Assembly: GCA_022758945.1 (NCBI GenBank)
Contig: JAEMQE010000100.1
Coordinates: forward strand, 1 to 16,434
Origin: Lentimicrobium sp.
Lineage (GTDB): Bacteria; Bacteroidota; Bacteroidia; Flavobacteriales; Flavobacteriaceae
DNA length: 16,434 nt
Direction of reading: 5' to 3'
Part shown: piece by piece, positions 7,548 to 15,338 of the stretch
How positions within the stretch are numbered: the first letter of the stretch is position 1
How the letters are laid out: the number at the start of each line of letters is the position of its first letter
Position numbers and translations under genes: made by a program
Notes under the pieces: generated by a model
What the model was told of the DNA's origin: nothing
The model's input: only the letters and a program-made list of their open reading frames with translations
Databases searched by the model: none

Positions 7548-8258
7548 ATGATAGGATTTATAATAACGGCTTATGCTGGTCTGGAACACGCTTTTGAAGC
7601 CGATCATTTACTGGCAGTCAACAGTTTGGTAACCAATAGAAATACACTCAAAGAATCCGTAAAAGATGGCGTGTTTTGGGGAATTGGCCACACGCTGACT
7701 ATTTTTGTAGTAGCCGTTTTGATGATTGGATTTAAAGTGACCGTGAGTGAATCCGTTTTCAATTATCTCGAAGCGACTGTTGGGTTGATGTTGGTTTTTT
7801 TGGGCATTTATCGAATGTCGAAATTATTCAAAAAATATACCCATTCGCACACCTATTCTCACAGTCACACGCTTTCCAAAAACGATCCTAAAAGCCATTT
7901 GCATTGGCACACTTATTCACATTCTCATAGAATTACAACTTCAAATCACACGCATCCCAATACATCAAATAGTTTTAGTGCCGCTTTTGGAGTGGGTTTG
8001 GTTCACGGTTTGGCGGGAAGCGGAGCATTAGTCGTTTTGGTACTTTCGCAAATGAAAACCACAACCGAAGGGCTATTATACATATTAATTTTTGGTCTGG
8101 GTTCTATTATCGGAATGTTTATAGCCTCAGGATTGTTCAGTCTTCCTTATGGAAAAACAATTCTAAAATCTCAAAAACTACAAATGGGACTAATCATTGT
8201 TTCTTCTCTACTTTGTATTTTATATGGAGGAAAAGTGATTTATGAGAATCTTTTATAA
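7548..8258 (+). CDS. UreH/NicO-like nickel permease with His-rich loop
   Basis: This 236-residue membrane protein has about six hydrophobic segments (roughly 1-12, 44-62, 74-92, 146-168, 174-196 and 211-230). The first region holds HAFEADH at 14-20, the HX4DH signature that binds nickel in NiCoT/UreH-type transporters. His48 (IGHTLT) and His153 (LVHGLAGSG) lie in further transmembrane segments. A loop at about 98-137 carries eleven histidines, several in HSH and HTH patterns, likely a metal buffer or sensor. It follows hypD by six bases and ends the operon, so supplying nickel to the hydrogenase is the natural role. HupE or cobalt transport is a less likely alternative. The product topology is predicted by eye. 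It converges on the LigD-like gene, 14 bp away. Confidence 0.85.
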   Translation: MIGFIITAYAGLEHAFEADHLLAVNSLVTNRNTLKESVKDGVFWGIGHTLTIFVVAVLMIGFKVTVSESVFNYLEATVGLMLVFLGIYRMSKLFKKYTHSHTYSHSHTLSKNDPKSHLHWHTYSHSHRITTSNHTHPNTSNSFSAAFGVGLVHGLAGSGALVVLVLSQMKTTTEGLLYILIFGLGSIIGMFIASGLFSLPYGKTILKSQKLQMGLIIVSSLLCILYGGKVIYENLL

Positions 8259-8272
8259 AATTTTAGTTAATT

Positions 8273-8845
8273 CTATTTTTCTATATCTTCCAAAGTCAAG
8301 CCTGAAATAACAGATTTATTCTTTTTTAAAACATCGGTTTCACTTGCATACTGATCGTCTTTCTTTATCAAAAGCCAGGCATTTTTTTGTTTGATTTTCA
8401 ATCTAACCAATGCAAATTCCCCTTTCAACTTTTTCCCTTTCAGAATAAAGCTCAAGTGTCCTTCTTTCAAATCTGATTTGAATTTGTTTGCAATTTTTCC
8501 CTCATCTTGCTCATTAGCCAAAGCATAGGTTCCACTATCCCAAACGATAACACTTCCAGCACCATAATTTCCTTCCGGAATAGTTCCTTCAAAATCCTTG
8601 TAATCATAAGGATGATCTTCGACCATAATAGCCAATCGCTTCTCTTCGGGATTCATCGAAGGCCCTTTTGGAATCGCCCAACTTTTCAGTACGCCATCCA
8701 TTTCTAGACGAAAATCATAATGCAAATGAGAAGCGGCGTGTTTTTGTACTACAAAAATCAATTCATTTTTTGATTTTTTAATCTCACCTTTAGGTTCGGT
8801 GGTAGAATCAAAATCTCGTTTTTGATGATATTTACTTAAATCCAT
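8273..8845 (-). CDS. Stand-alone LigD-type 3'-phosphoesterase domain protein
   Basis: This 190-residue protein consists of essentially one domain, the 3'-phosphoesterase (PE) module found at the N-terminus of bacterial non-homologous end-joining ligase LigD. It trims 3'-phosphate or ribonucleotide ends in that setting. The motif FVVQKHAASHLHYDFRLE gives His36, His42, Asp44 and Arg46, and His78 lies in EDHPYDYKDFEG. By alignment to Pseudomonas LigD these match the metal-binding and catalytic set (His42, His48, Asp50, Arg52, His84). IPEGNYGAGSVIVWD and a WLLIKK strand complete the domain. No ligase, polymerase or Ku gene is in the window, so the protein either works alone or with parts encoded elsewhere. 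It starts with ATG and appears monocistronic; 141 bp separate it from the DUF2892 gene upstream. Confidence 0.9.
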   Translation of the reverse strand: MDLSKYHQKRDFDSTTEPKGEIKKSKNELIFVVQKHAASHLHYDFRLEMDGVLKSWAIPKGPSMNPEEKRLAIMVEDHPYDYKDFEGTIPEGNYGAGSVIVWDSGTYALANEQDEGKIANKFKSDLKEGHLSFILKGKKLKGEFALVRLKIKQKNAWLLIKKDDQYASETDVLKKNKSVISGLTLEDIEK

Positions 8846-8930
8846 TGCTAATAGCGATTACATTTAAACTAGATTAAAGTTACAATTTTAAAATTAATTT
8901 CCTATAAGAAAACCAGATAGTTTAAAGGTA

Positions 8931-8963
8931 AAAACGAGGATGCTTTTAGAACATCCTCGTTTT
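8931..8963 (-). terminator. Terminator of the RND efflux operon
   Basis: A perfect 12-bp stem (8931-8942 with 8952-8963) has a 9-nt loop, and the minus-strand arm runs into five T residues. It lies 23 bp after the stop codon of the DUF2892 gene, the last of the minus-strand efflux operon. On the plus strand the stem is followed by only four T residues, so the minus orientation is the better terminator. The remaining bases between 8846 and 8986 hold no gene that I can see and would contain the promoter of the LigD-like gene. A TAACTTTA at 8875-8882 on the minus strand is only a weak -7 candidate. Confidence 0.8.
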
Positions 8964-8986
8964 GTAAAGTTAGTCAGGATTTTTAA

Positions 8987-9172
8987 TTAATCCTTCACTC
9001 CTAATTTAGTCAAAATATCGTTCATCAAACACCATTTGGTTATAGAAGATTGCAATAAATTGGCTCCTACAAAAGCGGTAAACCATAACCAATTTTGGTT
9101 GACATAAATAGCCAATAATAAACTGATAAGTATAAAACTTCCTGCGATAGCTCTTACGATTCTGTTTTTCAT
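8987..9172 (-). CDS. DUF2892 (YgaP-like) two-helix membrane protein
   Basis: This 61-residue protein has two hydrophobic segments (about 8-24 and 28-42) and matches the DUF2892 pattern: VNxxWLxFTAFVGANLLQS, then a single Cys48 and the ending ILTKLGVKD. In E. coli YgaP the same membrane part follows a rhodanese domain; here there is no rhodanese. The biochemical role of the free-standing domain is not known to me. It is the last gene of the RND operon, 24 bp after the PII-like gene, and a strong terminator follows. The co-operonic position suggests a link to efflux or to the thiol or metal stress that the pump handles. Confidence 0.85.
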   Translation of the reverse strand: MKNRIVRAIAGSFILISLLLAIYVNQNWLWFTAFVGANLLQSSITKWCLMNDILTKLGVKD

Positions 9173-9196
9173 ATTTATAAATTTTAGATTATTATT

Positions 9197-9502
9197 TTAA
9201 TTTGACTTTTCAATATTTAGCATTGCCAAGTGAATATGCGATGCCGATTTTTGTTTTTCATTGAATTCAGCCACTATGCTAAAAACGGTATCTACATTTT
9301 CTTTTTCTACAAAAGCATAAAATAAAACCGATTCGTTTTCTTGCATATTGGTGGCAAACCAATTAGCCTCCATCGAATCACCTGAACTGTCTTTGAAGCC
9401 ACTTACATTCTTGTAAGAAAATGATTTAACTCCTGACTTTTTAAGAATTTGCTTAATGTCCTTTTCAAATTCTTTTACTGCGGTAATTAATAATAGTTTC
9501 AT
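9197..9502 (-). CDS. Small PII-like protein of the RND operon
   Basis: This 101-residue soluble protein has no signal peptide. The pattern is a short beta strand (MKLLLITAV), a helix with EFEKDIKQILKKSG, a strand-loop region, a second strand (SVLFYAFVEK), a helix (NVDTVFSIVAEFNEKQK) and a final strand (SHIHLAMLNIEKS). This is the beta-alpha-beta order of the ferredoxin-like PII fold. PII-like proteins are known beside metal and RND transporter genes in other bacteria (for example DUF3240/CusX), where they are thought to sense a ligand. The assignment rests on this pattern and the neighbourhood, not on a recognised signature. It begins six bases after the RND pump stop codon, so the two are tightly coupled. 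The ligand is unknown; His94 and His96 near the end could bind metal. Confidence 0.55.
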   Translation of the reverse strand: MKLLLITAVKEFEKDIKQILKKSGVKSFSYKNVSGFKDSSGDSMEANWFATNMQENESVLFYAFVEKENVDTVFSIVAEFNEKQKSASHIHLAMLNIEKSN

Positions 9503-9508
9503 ATTTAT

Positions 9509-12500
9509 TTAGGTATTAGGTTCTTGGTCTTGGTTTTTAGGCAAATCAATTTCAGCAGTGGTTTCCCATTTTTTTCTTTCAGTAATGTAATAAATAATCG
9601 GCACTACAAGCAAAGTCAATACTGTAGAAACAATGGCTCCAAAAACCAATGATATCGCCAATCCTTGGAAAATTGGATCAAACAAAATAATCGATGCTCC
9701 AATCACGACCGCTCCTGTAGTCAATAAAATGGGCGTTGTTCTTACTGCACCAGCTTCTATAATCGCTTGTTTAAGCGGCTCACCTTCATTCAGTCGGATT
9801 TCGATAAAGTCAATCAATAATACCGAATTTCGAACCATAACTCCTGCCAAAGCAATCATTCCAATGAAAGACGTAGCTGTAAAAAATGCTCCTAACAACC
9901 AGTGTCCAAATACAATCCCGATTAACGAAAGTGGAATTGCCAACATCATGACCATTGGTGTTTTAAAGTTTTGGAACCATCCTACAATCAACATATAAAT
10001 GATGACAATAACAACCATAAAAGCAACTCCTAAATCACGGAAAACTTCCAATGTGATTTGCCATTCTCCATCCCATTTTACGGTAAAATCACTTTCGTCC
10101 GTAGGTTGTTCCATATAGAGTTCGTTGACTTTGTAGCCTTTGGGAACTTTCATTTTTTGAAGTTTTTCTGTCATTCCTAAAATCGCATACACTGGACTTT
10201 CTAAGGCTCCGGCCATATCAGCGGTAACATAAACCACGCGTTTTTGATCCTTGCGATAAATGGTTTTCTGCAAAGTGTCACGTTTTACTTTTACCAAATC
10301 ACTCACGGGAATCATATTGCCTTGACTTCCTTTGATTTTTAGATTCTGAATGTCTTGCAAGCTCGTTTTGTCTTTGTCGTCAAGCGAAAGTACAATACCA
10401 ACATTATCATTGGAATTTTCGTCATACAAATTCGAAACTGGATACTCTTTCAATAAATAAGTCAAATTTCCAACGACTTGCTGTGGTGCAATTCCATTCA
10501 GCATTGCTTTTTCTTTATCGACTTCGAGTTTATATTCCACTTGATTGTCTTCTACTGTCCAATCAATATCAACAATATCAGTTGTGTTTTTTAGAATGTC
10601 TTTCACCTGATTTGCCACTTTTATTTGATCCTTGTAATTGGGTCCGTAAATCTCGGCAACTAAAGTCGAAAAAACCGGAGGTCCTGGTGGCACTTCAATT
10701 AACTTCACATTCGCACCATATTTCTTAGCAATCTTCTGAATTTCAGGACGCATTTCTTTGGCAATTTGGTGGCTTTGCTCTTTTCTGTCTTCTTTGTGCA
10801 ACAAATTCACCTGAATATCAGCCATATTACTTCCGCCACGCAAATCATAATGACGCACCAATCCATTAAAAGTAATCGGAGCCGAAGTTCCAATATAATT
10901 CTGATAATCTACCACTTCGGGTTTGGTCGAAAGATACTGTGCAATTTCTTTGGTCACCGCCGCAGTGCGTTCTAATGTGGTTCCTTCAGGCATATCAATT
11001 ACTACTTGAAACTCGTTTTTGTTGTCAAAAGGCAGCATTTTCACAACAACCGATTTGGTAAAAAACATAGTAACAGAACCTATTAATAAAACGACAGTTA
11101 CAAGTAAAAGAATTCTTCTTTTCGAACTGCTTTCTAATAAAGGACGTTCCAGTTTGTTGTAGATTTTGTAAACCCAACTGGTTTCCATTCCTTCTTCGTG
11201 TTTGTGCTCCTGAGATTCTTTTTCTTGTAATAAATGATACCCCAAATAAGGCGTTACCGTCAAAGCCACAAACAAAGACAAAATCATCGCAATCGAAGCC
11301 CCAATTGGCATTGGACTCATATAAGGTCCCATCATTCCAGACACAAAAGCCATAGGAAGTATCGCTGCAATTACGGTAAATGTTGCCAAAATCGTTGGAT
11401 TTCCAACTTCATTTATTGCATAAATCGCAGCTTGCTTGAAAGGCAGTCGCTTCATTTTAAAATGCCGGTGCATATTTTCGGCAATGATAATACTATCGTC
11501 GACAACAATTCCTACTACAAAAACCAAAGCAAAAAGGGTGATTCTATTTAATGTATAACCCAATAAATAATAAGCAAACAAGGTCAAGGCAAACGTCAAC
11601 GGAACAGAGAAAAACACGACTAATCCGCCTCTCCAACCCATTGCTAACATTACCAGAAATGTTACTGCCAAAATCGCAATGCCCAAGTGCATCAGCAACT
11701 CTCCTACTTTATCCGAAGCGGTTTCACCGTAATTTCTCGTTACTTCAACGTGAACATCACTTGGAATTAAATCTTTCTTCAACAGTTCCACTCTAGAAAT
11801 GATTTTTTCAGAAATTTTCATCGCATCAGCTCCTTTTACCTTTCCAACAGAAATGGTAACAGCAGGATATTCGGATTGATCATTTTTGAATTTTTCATTG
11901 GCTTTGCCATATCCAAAAGACACATAACTTCTTGCTGTAGAAGGGCCGTCTTGAATCTTCGCCACTTGTTTTAGATAAACGGGCATATTTTTATTCACAC
12001 CAACAACCAAGTTTTCAACATCTTCAGCATTCGACAAGAATTTTCCTGTGGTAACTAAATATTCCTGATCATTATTAACAAAACTACCGGATTGTGAACT
12101 GCCGTTATTGGCTTGAATCATACCCATAATTCCCAAAGCATCCACGCCATTTTCGGCCATTTTATCTTTGTCCAAAATCACTTTTAGCTCCCGATTGCTG
12201 CCACCAATTTCCTTGGTTATCGCAACATCTTTCACTTTTTCAATTTCCGAAGTGACTTCTTCGGCAATTTGGCGCAACTGAAAATCATCCTCTTTTTCGC
12301 TCCAAAGCGTTAATCCCAACATTGGAACATCGTCAATAGAGCGCGTTTTTACCATTGGTTTATAAACACCTTTTGGAAACATATCTTCGTGTTTAGCCAA
12401 CTCGTCATACAATTTTACGTACGAACGCTCCACGTCCTGACCTACATAAAACTGGACAATCAACATCGCTTGTCCGTTCATTGCCATCGTATGCACGTGC

Positions 12501-12748
12501 TCCACGCCTTTGATATTCGAAATAATTTTCTCCAATGGTTTTGCCACACGATTTTCCACTTCCGTTGGACTTGCTCCGGGATAACCCACCATTACGTCGG
12601 CCATTGGCACATTAATCTGTGGTTCTTCTTCCCTCGGAATCAGAAACGAACTATAAACCCCAATAATCATCAAAGCTACCATCAACAAAATGGTTAGTTT
12701 CGAATTGATGAAAAAATGGGCTATTTTACCTGAAATACCTTCTTGCAT
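9509..12748 (-). CDS. RND efflux pump, inner-membrane permease (AcrB/CusA superfamily)
   Basis: This 1079-residue proton-driven pump is of the usual RND size with twelve expected transmembrane helices: one near 17-37, clusters at about 350-505 and 546-563, and a C-terminal cluster at about 903-1056. Two large periplasmic loops separate them. The proton-relay helix reads VVGIVVDDSIIIAEN, with Asp417 and Asp418. Two adjacent aspartates resemble the drug (HAE) type rather than the single Asp of typical heavy-metal pumps. At the position of the usual TM10 lysine the sequence has Arg973 (AGVMVRNSVLL). IPREEEPQI at 37-45 and the methionine-rich GMMGPYMSPMPIG at 471-483 mark a subgroup distinct from AcrB and CusA. 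The substrate is unknown. The gene sits between the adaptor (117 bp, with a heptad repeat) and the PII-like gene. Confidence 0.93.
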   Translation of the reverse strand: MQEGISGKIAHFFINSKLTILLMVALMIIGVYSSFLIPREEEPQINVPMADVMVGYPGASPTEVENRVAKPLEKIISNIKGVEHVHTMAMNGQAMLIVQFYVGQDVERSYVKLYDELAKHEDMFPKGVYKPMVKTRSIDDVPMLGLTLWSEKEDDFQLRQIAEEVTSEIEKVKDVAITKEIGGSNRELKVILDKDKMAENGVDALGIMGMIQANNGSSQSGSFVNNDQEYLVTTGKFLSNAEDVENLVVGVNKNMPVYLKQVAKIQDGPSTARSYVSFGYGKANEKFKNDQSEYPAVTISVGKVKGADAMKISEKIISRVELLKKDLIPSDVHVEVTRNYGETASDKVGELLMHLGIAILAVTFLVMLAMGWRGGLVVFFSVPLTFALTLFAYYLLGYTLNRITLFALVFVVGIVVDDSIIIAENMHRHFKMKRLPFKQAAIYAINEVGNPTILATFTVIAAILPMAFVSGMMGPYMSPMPIGASIAMILSLFVALTVTPYLGYHLLQEKESQEHKHEEGMETSWVYKIYNKLERPLLESSSKRRILLLVTVVLLIGSVTMFFTKSVVVKMLPFDNKNEFQVVIDMPEGTTLERTAAVTKEIAQYLSTKPEVVDYQNYIGTSAPITFNGLVRHYDLRGGSNMADIQVNLLHKEDRKEQSHQIAKEMRPEIQKIAKKYGANVKLIEVPPGPPVFSTLVAEIYGPNYKDQIKVANQVKDILKNTTDIVDIDWTVEDNQVEYKLEVDKEKAMLNGIAPQQVVGNLTYLLKEYPVSNLYDENSNDNVGIVLSLDDKDKTSLQDIQNLKIKGSQGNMIPVSDLVKVKRDTLQKTIYRKDQKRVVYVTADMAGALESPVYAILGMTEKLQKMKVPKGYKVNELYMEQPTDESDFTVKWDGEWQITLEVFRDLGVAFMVVIVIIYMLIVGWFQNFKTPMVMMLAIPLSLIGIVFGHWLLGAFFTATSFIGMIALAGVMVRNSVLLIDFIEIRLNEGEPLKQAIIEAGAVRTTPILLTTGAVVIGASIILFDPIFQGLAISLVFGAIVSTVLTLLVVPIIYYITERKKWETTAEIDLPKNQDQEPNT

Positions 12749-12757
12749 ACTATTTTT

Positions 12758-12871
12758 GTTTAAAGTTTAAAGTTTCAGGTTGTTCCCCAAAACCGAACAC
12801 TATTTCTTAATTACTGTTTACTGCGACTGAATACTGCCATCTGCTACCTGAAATCTGCAATCTGATTACTG
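12758..12871. repeat. Degenerate heptanucleotide-period repeat between adaptor and pump
   Basis: On the plus strand CTG recurs at 12814, 12821, 12827, 12834, 12841, 12848, 12855, 12862 and 12869. All steps are 7 bp except one of 6 bp. The four bases after CTG vary (CTGAATA occurs twice). In the same spacer GTTTAAA is repeated at 12758 and 12765, with GTTT at 12772, again with 7-bp spacing and in phase with 12814. On the minus (coding) strand it reads as CAG every 7 bp. The last unit supplies the adaptor's final CAG codon and the base T of its TAA stop. Its function is unknown. Heptamer arrays (STRR) are known in cyanobacteria, but I do not claim homology. Confidence 0.85.
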
Positions 12872-13945
12872 AATACTAACCAAAGCTCCGTTATACAATT
12901 TTCCTTCTGCTGAAACAATATATTGTTCACTAGCTGATAATCCCGATAAAACTTCTACTTGATTTCCAAAGTTTTTTCCTGTTCGCAACCATCTTAAAAT
13001 GGCGATATTTCCTTCTCCAATCGTGTAAACTCCGGTTAATTGTCCTTGTTTTACCAAAGCACTTTCTGGCACTAAAAGCACCTCGCTTTTTGCAGTCTGA
13101 ACTTTGTTTTCAACAGGAAATTGGACATTGACAAACATTCCGGATAATACCGTATTATCCGTTTTGTCTAAATTGATTTTCACTAAATATTGTCCGCCAG
13201 TATTCGTTGCTGACAAACTCACTTCACTTACTTTTCCGGTGAGTGTTGCGTTAGATGATTTTACCAGAACTTTCACGGTCATTCCTTTTTTAATACTTGC
13301 AATATCATTTTCAGAAACCATGGCGGTTACCTGCAATCTCGAAGCGCCTTCAACACTTACCAAAGGCATTCCCGGATTGGCCATATCGCCTTCTTTCACG
13401 AAAGTATTGGTCACCGTTCCAGAGAATGGAGCCGTGATATTCGAATAAGAAAACTGCGCCGTCACTTCGTTTCGCATTTGTTTTGCTCCTTCTAATCCAG
13501 CTTTTGCCATTTCGTAACGCGCTGTCATATCATCCAATTCTTTTTGCGAAGCAGATTGTTGTTTGAATAAATTCACGAAACGATCGTAATCTTTCTTGGC
13601 ATTGTTGTAACCTGCAGTCGCTTGTAAAATACTGGCATCTACTTGCGCTTTTTTGGCTTGCAAATCACTGTTGTTGATGCTAACCAACAATTGCCCTACT
13701 CCTACTTTTTGCCCAACTTTCACGTGAATTTTAGTAACGTAACCCATCATTCTGGTGCTTAGATTAGCACTGTTTTCGGCTTCAATTTTTCCGCTTGCGG
13801 TTATAAATGCGCCATTGGCATTTTCAGAAATGCCGCTAACTTTTACAGTAATTGCTGGTTCTGCCTTGATTTGTTCTTTTTTGTCACCACCACAAGAAGT
13901 TAAGAAAACTGCGGAAATGGAAAGGATTGCTATTATTTTTTTCAT
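12866..13945 (-). CDS. RND efflux periplasmic adaptor (HlyD/MFP family) lipoprotein
   Basis: This 359-residue adaptor links the inner-membrane pump to the outer-membrane channel. A lipoprotein signal is plain: MKKIIAILSISAVFLTSCGG has a lipobox (LTSC) with Cys18 as the lipidated residue. The mature protein has the first half of a lipoyl-like domain (GYVTKIHVKVGQKVGVGQLL, about 68-87), then a coiled-coil hairpin (about 95-165) rich in Lys, Gln and Ala. The second lipoyl half (NITAPFSGTVTNTFVKEGD) follows at about 172-190, then beta-barrel and membrane-proximal domains. The start is ATG after an A-rich stretch. The gene stands 55 bp after tolC with a palindrome between, and 117 bp before the pump gene. 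The cargo cannot be read from the sequence. Confidence 0.93.
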   Translation of the reverse strand: MKKIIAILSISAVFLTSCGGDKKEQIKAEPAITVKVSGISENANGAFITASGKIEAENSANLSTRMMGYVTKIHVKVGQKVGVGQLLVSINNSDLQAKKAQVDASILQATAGYNNAKKDYDRFVNLFKQQSASQKELDDMTARYEMAKAGLEGAKQMRNEVTAQFSYSNITAPFSGTVTNTFVKEGDMANPGMPLVSVEGASRLQVTAMVSENDIASIKKGMTVKVLVKSSNATLTGKVSEVSLSATNTGGQYLVKINLDKTDNTVLSGMFVNVQFPVENKVQTAKSEVLLVPESALVKQGQLTGVYTIGEGNIAILRWLRTGKNFGNQVEVLSGLSASEQYIVSAEGKLYNGALVSIQ

Positions 13946-13960
13946 ATTGTTTTTTTTTAC

Positions 13961-13993
13961 ATACCTGACAGGTTTTGAAAACCTGTCAGGTAT
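13961..13993. repeat. Perfect 15-bp palindrome between channel and adaptor genes
   Basis: ATACCTGACAGGTTT (13961-13975) and AAACCTGTCAGGTAT (13979-13993) are exact inverted copies around a 3-nt loop. It fills most of the tolC-adaptor spacer. No T-run follows on the minus strand, so it is not a standard terminator for the operon. The core ACCTGACAGGT resembles a dispersed repeat I recall in flavobacterial genomes. It could be an mRNA stabiliser or processing site between the channel and the adaptor message; this is inferred. Confidence 0.8.
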
Positions 13994-14000
13994 AATCCTG

Positions 14001-15314
14001 TTACTTAGTTAAAAATTGTAAATATTGTTGAGTAAAATCATACTCGAAAACTGCTTGTAGCAATTCCAGTTCTTTCTGGAACATTTGCGTTTCTGCTTGC
14101 AATAAATCGGTTGTTTTTTCTAGTCCCTGTGTGAATCGGTTGCTTCTGATTCGATAAGCTTCCTGCGATTGTTCCAATGCTAATTTTTCTAAATTCACCT
14201 TATTTTCTGCATCTTTCAACTGACGATTCGTTTTGTTGAGTTCCAGTTGGCTTTGGGATTTATATTGTTGGTTTTCTACTGTCGCTTTTTGATAATCAGC
14301 TTTGGCTTTTTCCATTTTTCCGATGGATTTATAACCGTCAAAAACTTTCCAGGATAATTGCGCTCCAACTAAATAACCTTGTGCATTGGTTCCAAATAAT
14401 GTATCGTCATACATTTCATAACTTCCAAAAGCATTCAGGGTTGGCAGGAAATTCATCTTGCTGGATTGATACATTTTGGCGTAAGCCTCGGATGATTTGT
14501 CCATTGCCAGAATGTCTTTTCTGTTCCCGGAAAGGGTAATATTGATACTTGAAATAGCGATGGTATTTTCCAACTCTTCCAATGGTTTATAAACTTTATT
14601 GGTATTGTCTTCATTCAAAAGAAAAGCCAAATAATCAGAAGCATTTTGCACATTGCTTTTGGCGTATTGTAACTGGTTTTTAATTTCGTTGACACGAACT
14701 TGCACCGACAATACATCCGTTTTTTGAAGAATTCCTTGCTTGAAATAATTTTCTACCAGTTTCAAATTGGCATCAGCCGTAGCACTTGCTTTTTCCAAAA
14801 CTTTTACCGCTTTGTACGACAATTGCAATTGCATGAAAGATTTGTTGACTTCCAATTCCAAATATTCTGTACTGCGCTCCGTTTGTAATTGAAAGGCTTC
14901 CATTTTAGATTTGGCAGCCTGCCTTCCATACAGTCCATCCACATTGATTAAAGGTTGCAAAACCTCAATTTTAGTGGCATAATTTTGGGTTGCAGAAGGA
15001 TTATTCAACAATGCAGGATTAAAATCCGAAGCTGTTAATACTTCTTGGTTTAATTTAGAACCAAAAGCCATCAAGGGATTTGTGGTCGAAATCGCGGTGT
15101 GCGAAGCGGTAATACTTGGCAAAAACAGTGCATTCGATTGCCTATAATCTGCTTGCGCCGATTTGAATTCCTGATTGGCAATTTGGAGTTGCAAGTTTTT
15201 ATCGGAAGCTTTTTGCCAAATATCTTTTTTAGAAATCGTCAAAGTATCTTGACTAAAACCTAAAGTCGAAATAGAAATTGCTCCAACTAATAGTAGTAAA
15301 TTGATGTTCCTCAT
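14001..15314 (-). CDS. TolC-family outer membrane efflux protein
   Basis: This protein forms the outer-membrane exit duct of the RND system. From the ATG at 15314 it has 437 residues and starts MRNINLLLLVGAISISTLGFSQ, a clean signal peptide with likely cleavage after the FSQ region. A TTG nine codons upstream (15341) would extend the frame, but it lies inside a promoter-like box and would put charged residues before the signal, so it is rejected. The body has two TolC repeats of long alpha-helical coiled coils (Gln/Ala/Lys/Leu-rich, about 30-220 and 260-437). Helices such as AKSKMEAFQLQTERSTEYLEL and QYKSQSQLELNKTNRQLKDAE are typical. It is the first gene of the operon and is preceded by a strong hairpin that isolates it from the LOG gene upstream. 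Confidence 0.92.
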   Translation of the reverse strand: MRNINLLLLVGAISISTLGFSQDTLTISKKDIWQKASDKNLQLQIANQEFKSAQADYRQSNALFLPSITASHTAISTTNPLMAFGSKLNQEVLTASDFNPALLNNPSATQNYATKIEVLQPLINVDGLYGRQAAKSKMEAFQLQTERSTEYLELEVNKSFMQLQLSYKAVKVLEKASATADANLKLVENYFKQGILQKTDVLSVQVRVNEIKNQLQYAKSNVQNASDYLAFLLNEDNTNKVYKPLEELENTIAISSINITLSGNRKDILAMDKSSEAYAKMYQSSKMNFLPTLNAFGSYEMYDDTLFGTNAQGYLVGAQLSWKVFDGYKSIGKMEKAKADYQKATVENQQYKSQSQLELNKTNRQLKDAENKVNLEKLALEQSQEAYRIRSNRFTQGLEKTTDLLQAETQMFQKELELLQAVFEYDFTQQYLQFLTK

Positions 15315-15338
15315 AATTGATTTATCTGAATTATGAGG

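Noticed and set aside
7026..7607. 193-residue open frame on the minus strand across hypD and the permease start
   Set aside because: It is antisense to conserved hypD codons, rich in Phe/Ser as expected for a shadow frame, and has no recognisable domain.
8259..8272. Terminator between the convergent permease and LigD-like genes
   Set aside because: The 14-bp gap is AT-rich but I find no convincing stem-loop.
12758..12871. CRISPR-like array
   Set aside because: The repeat period is 7 bp with a three-base core; there is no repeat-spacer structure of CRISPR size and no cas gene.
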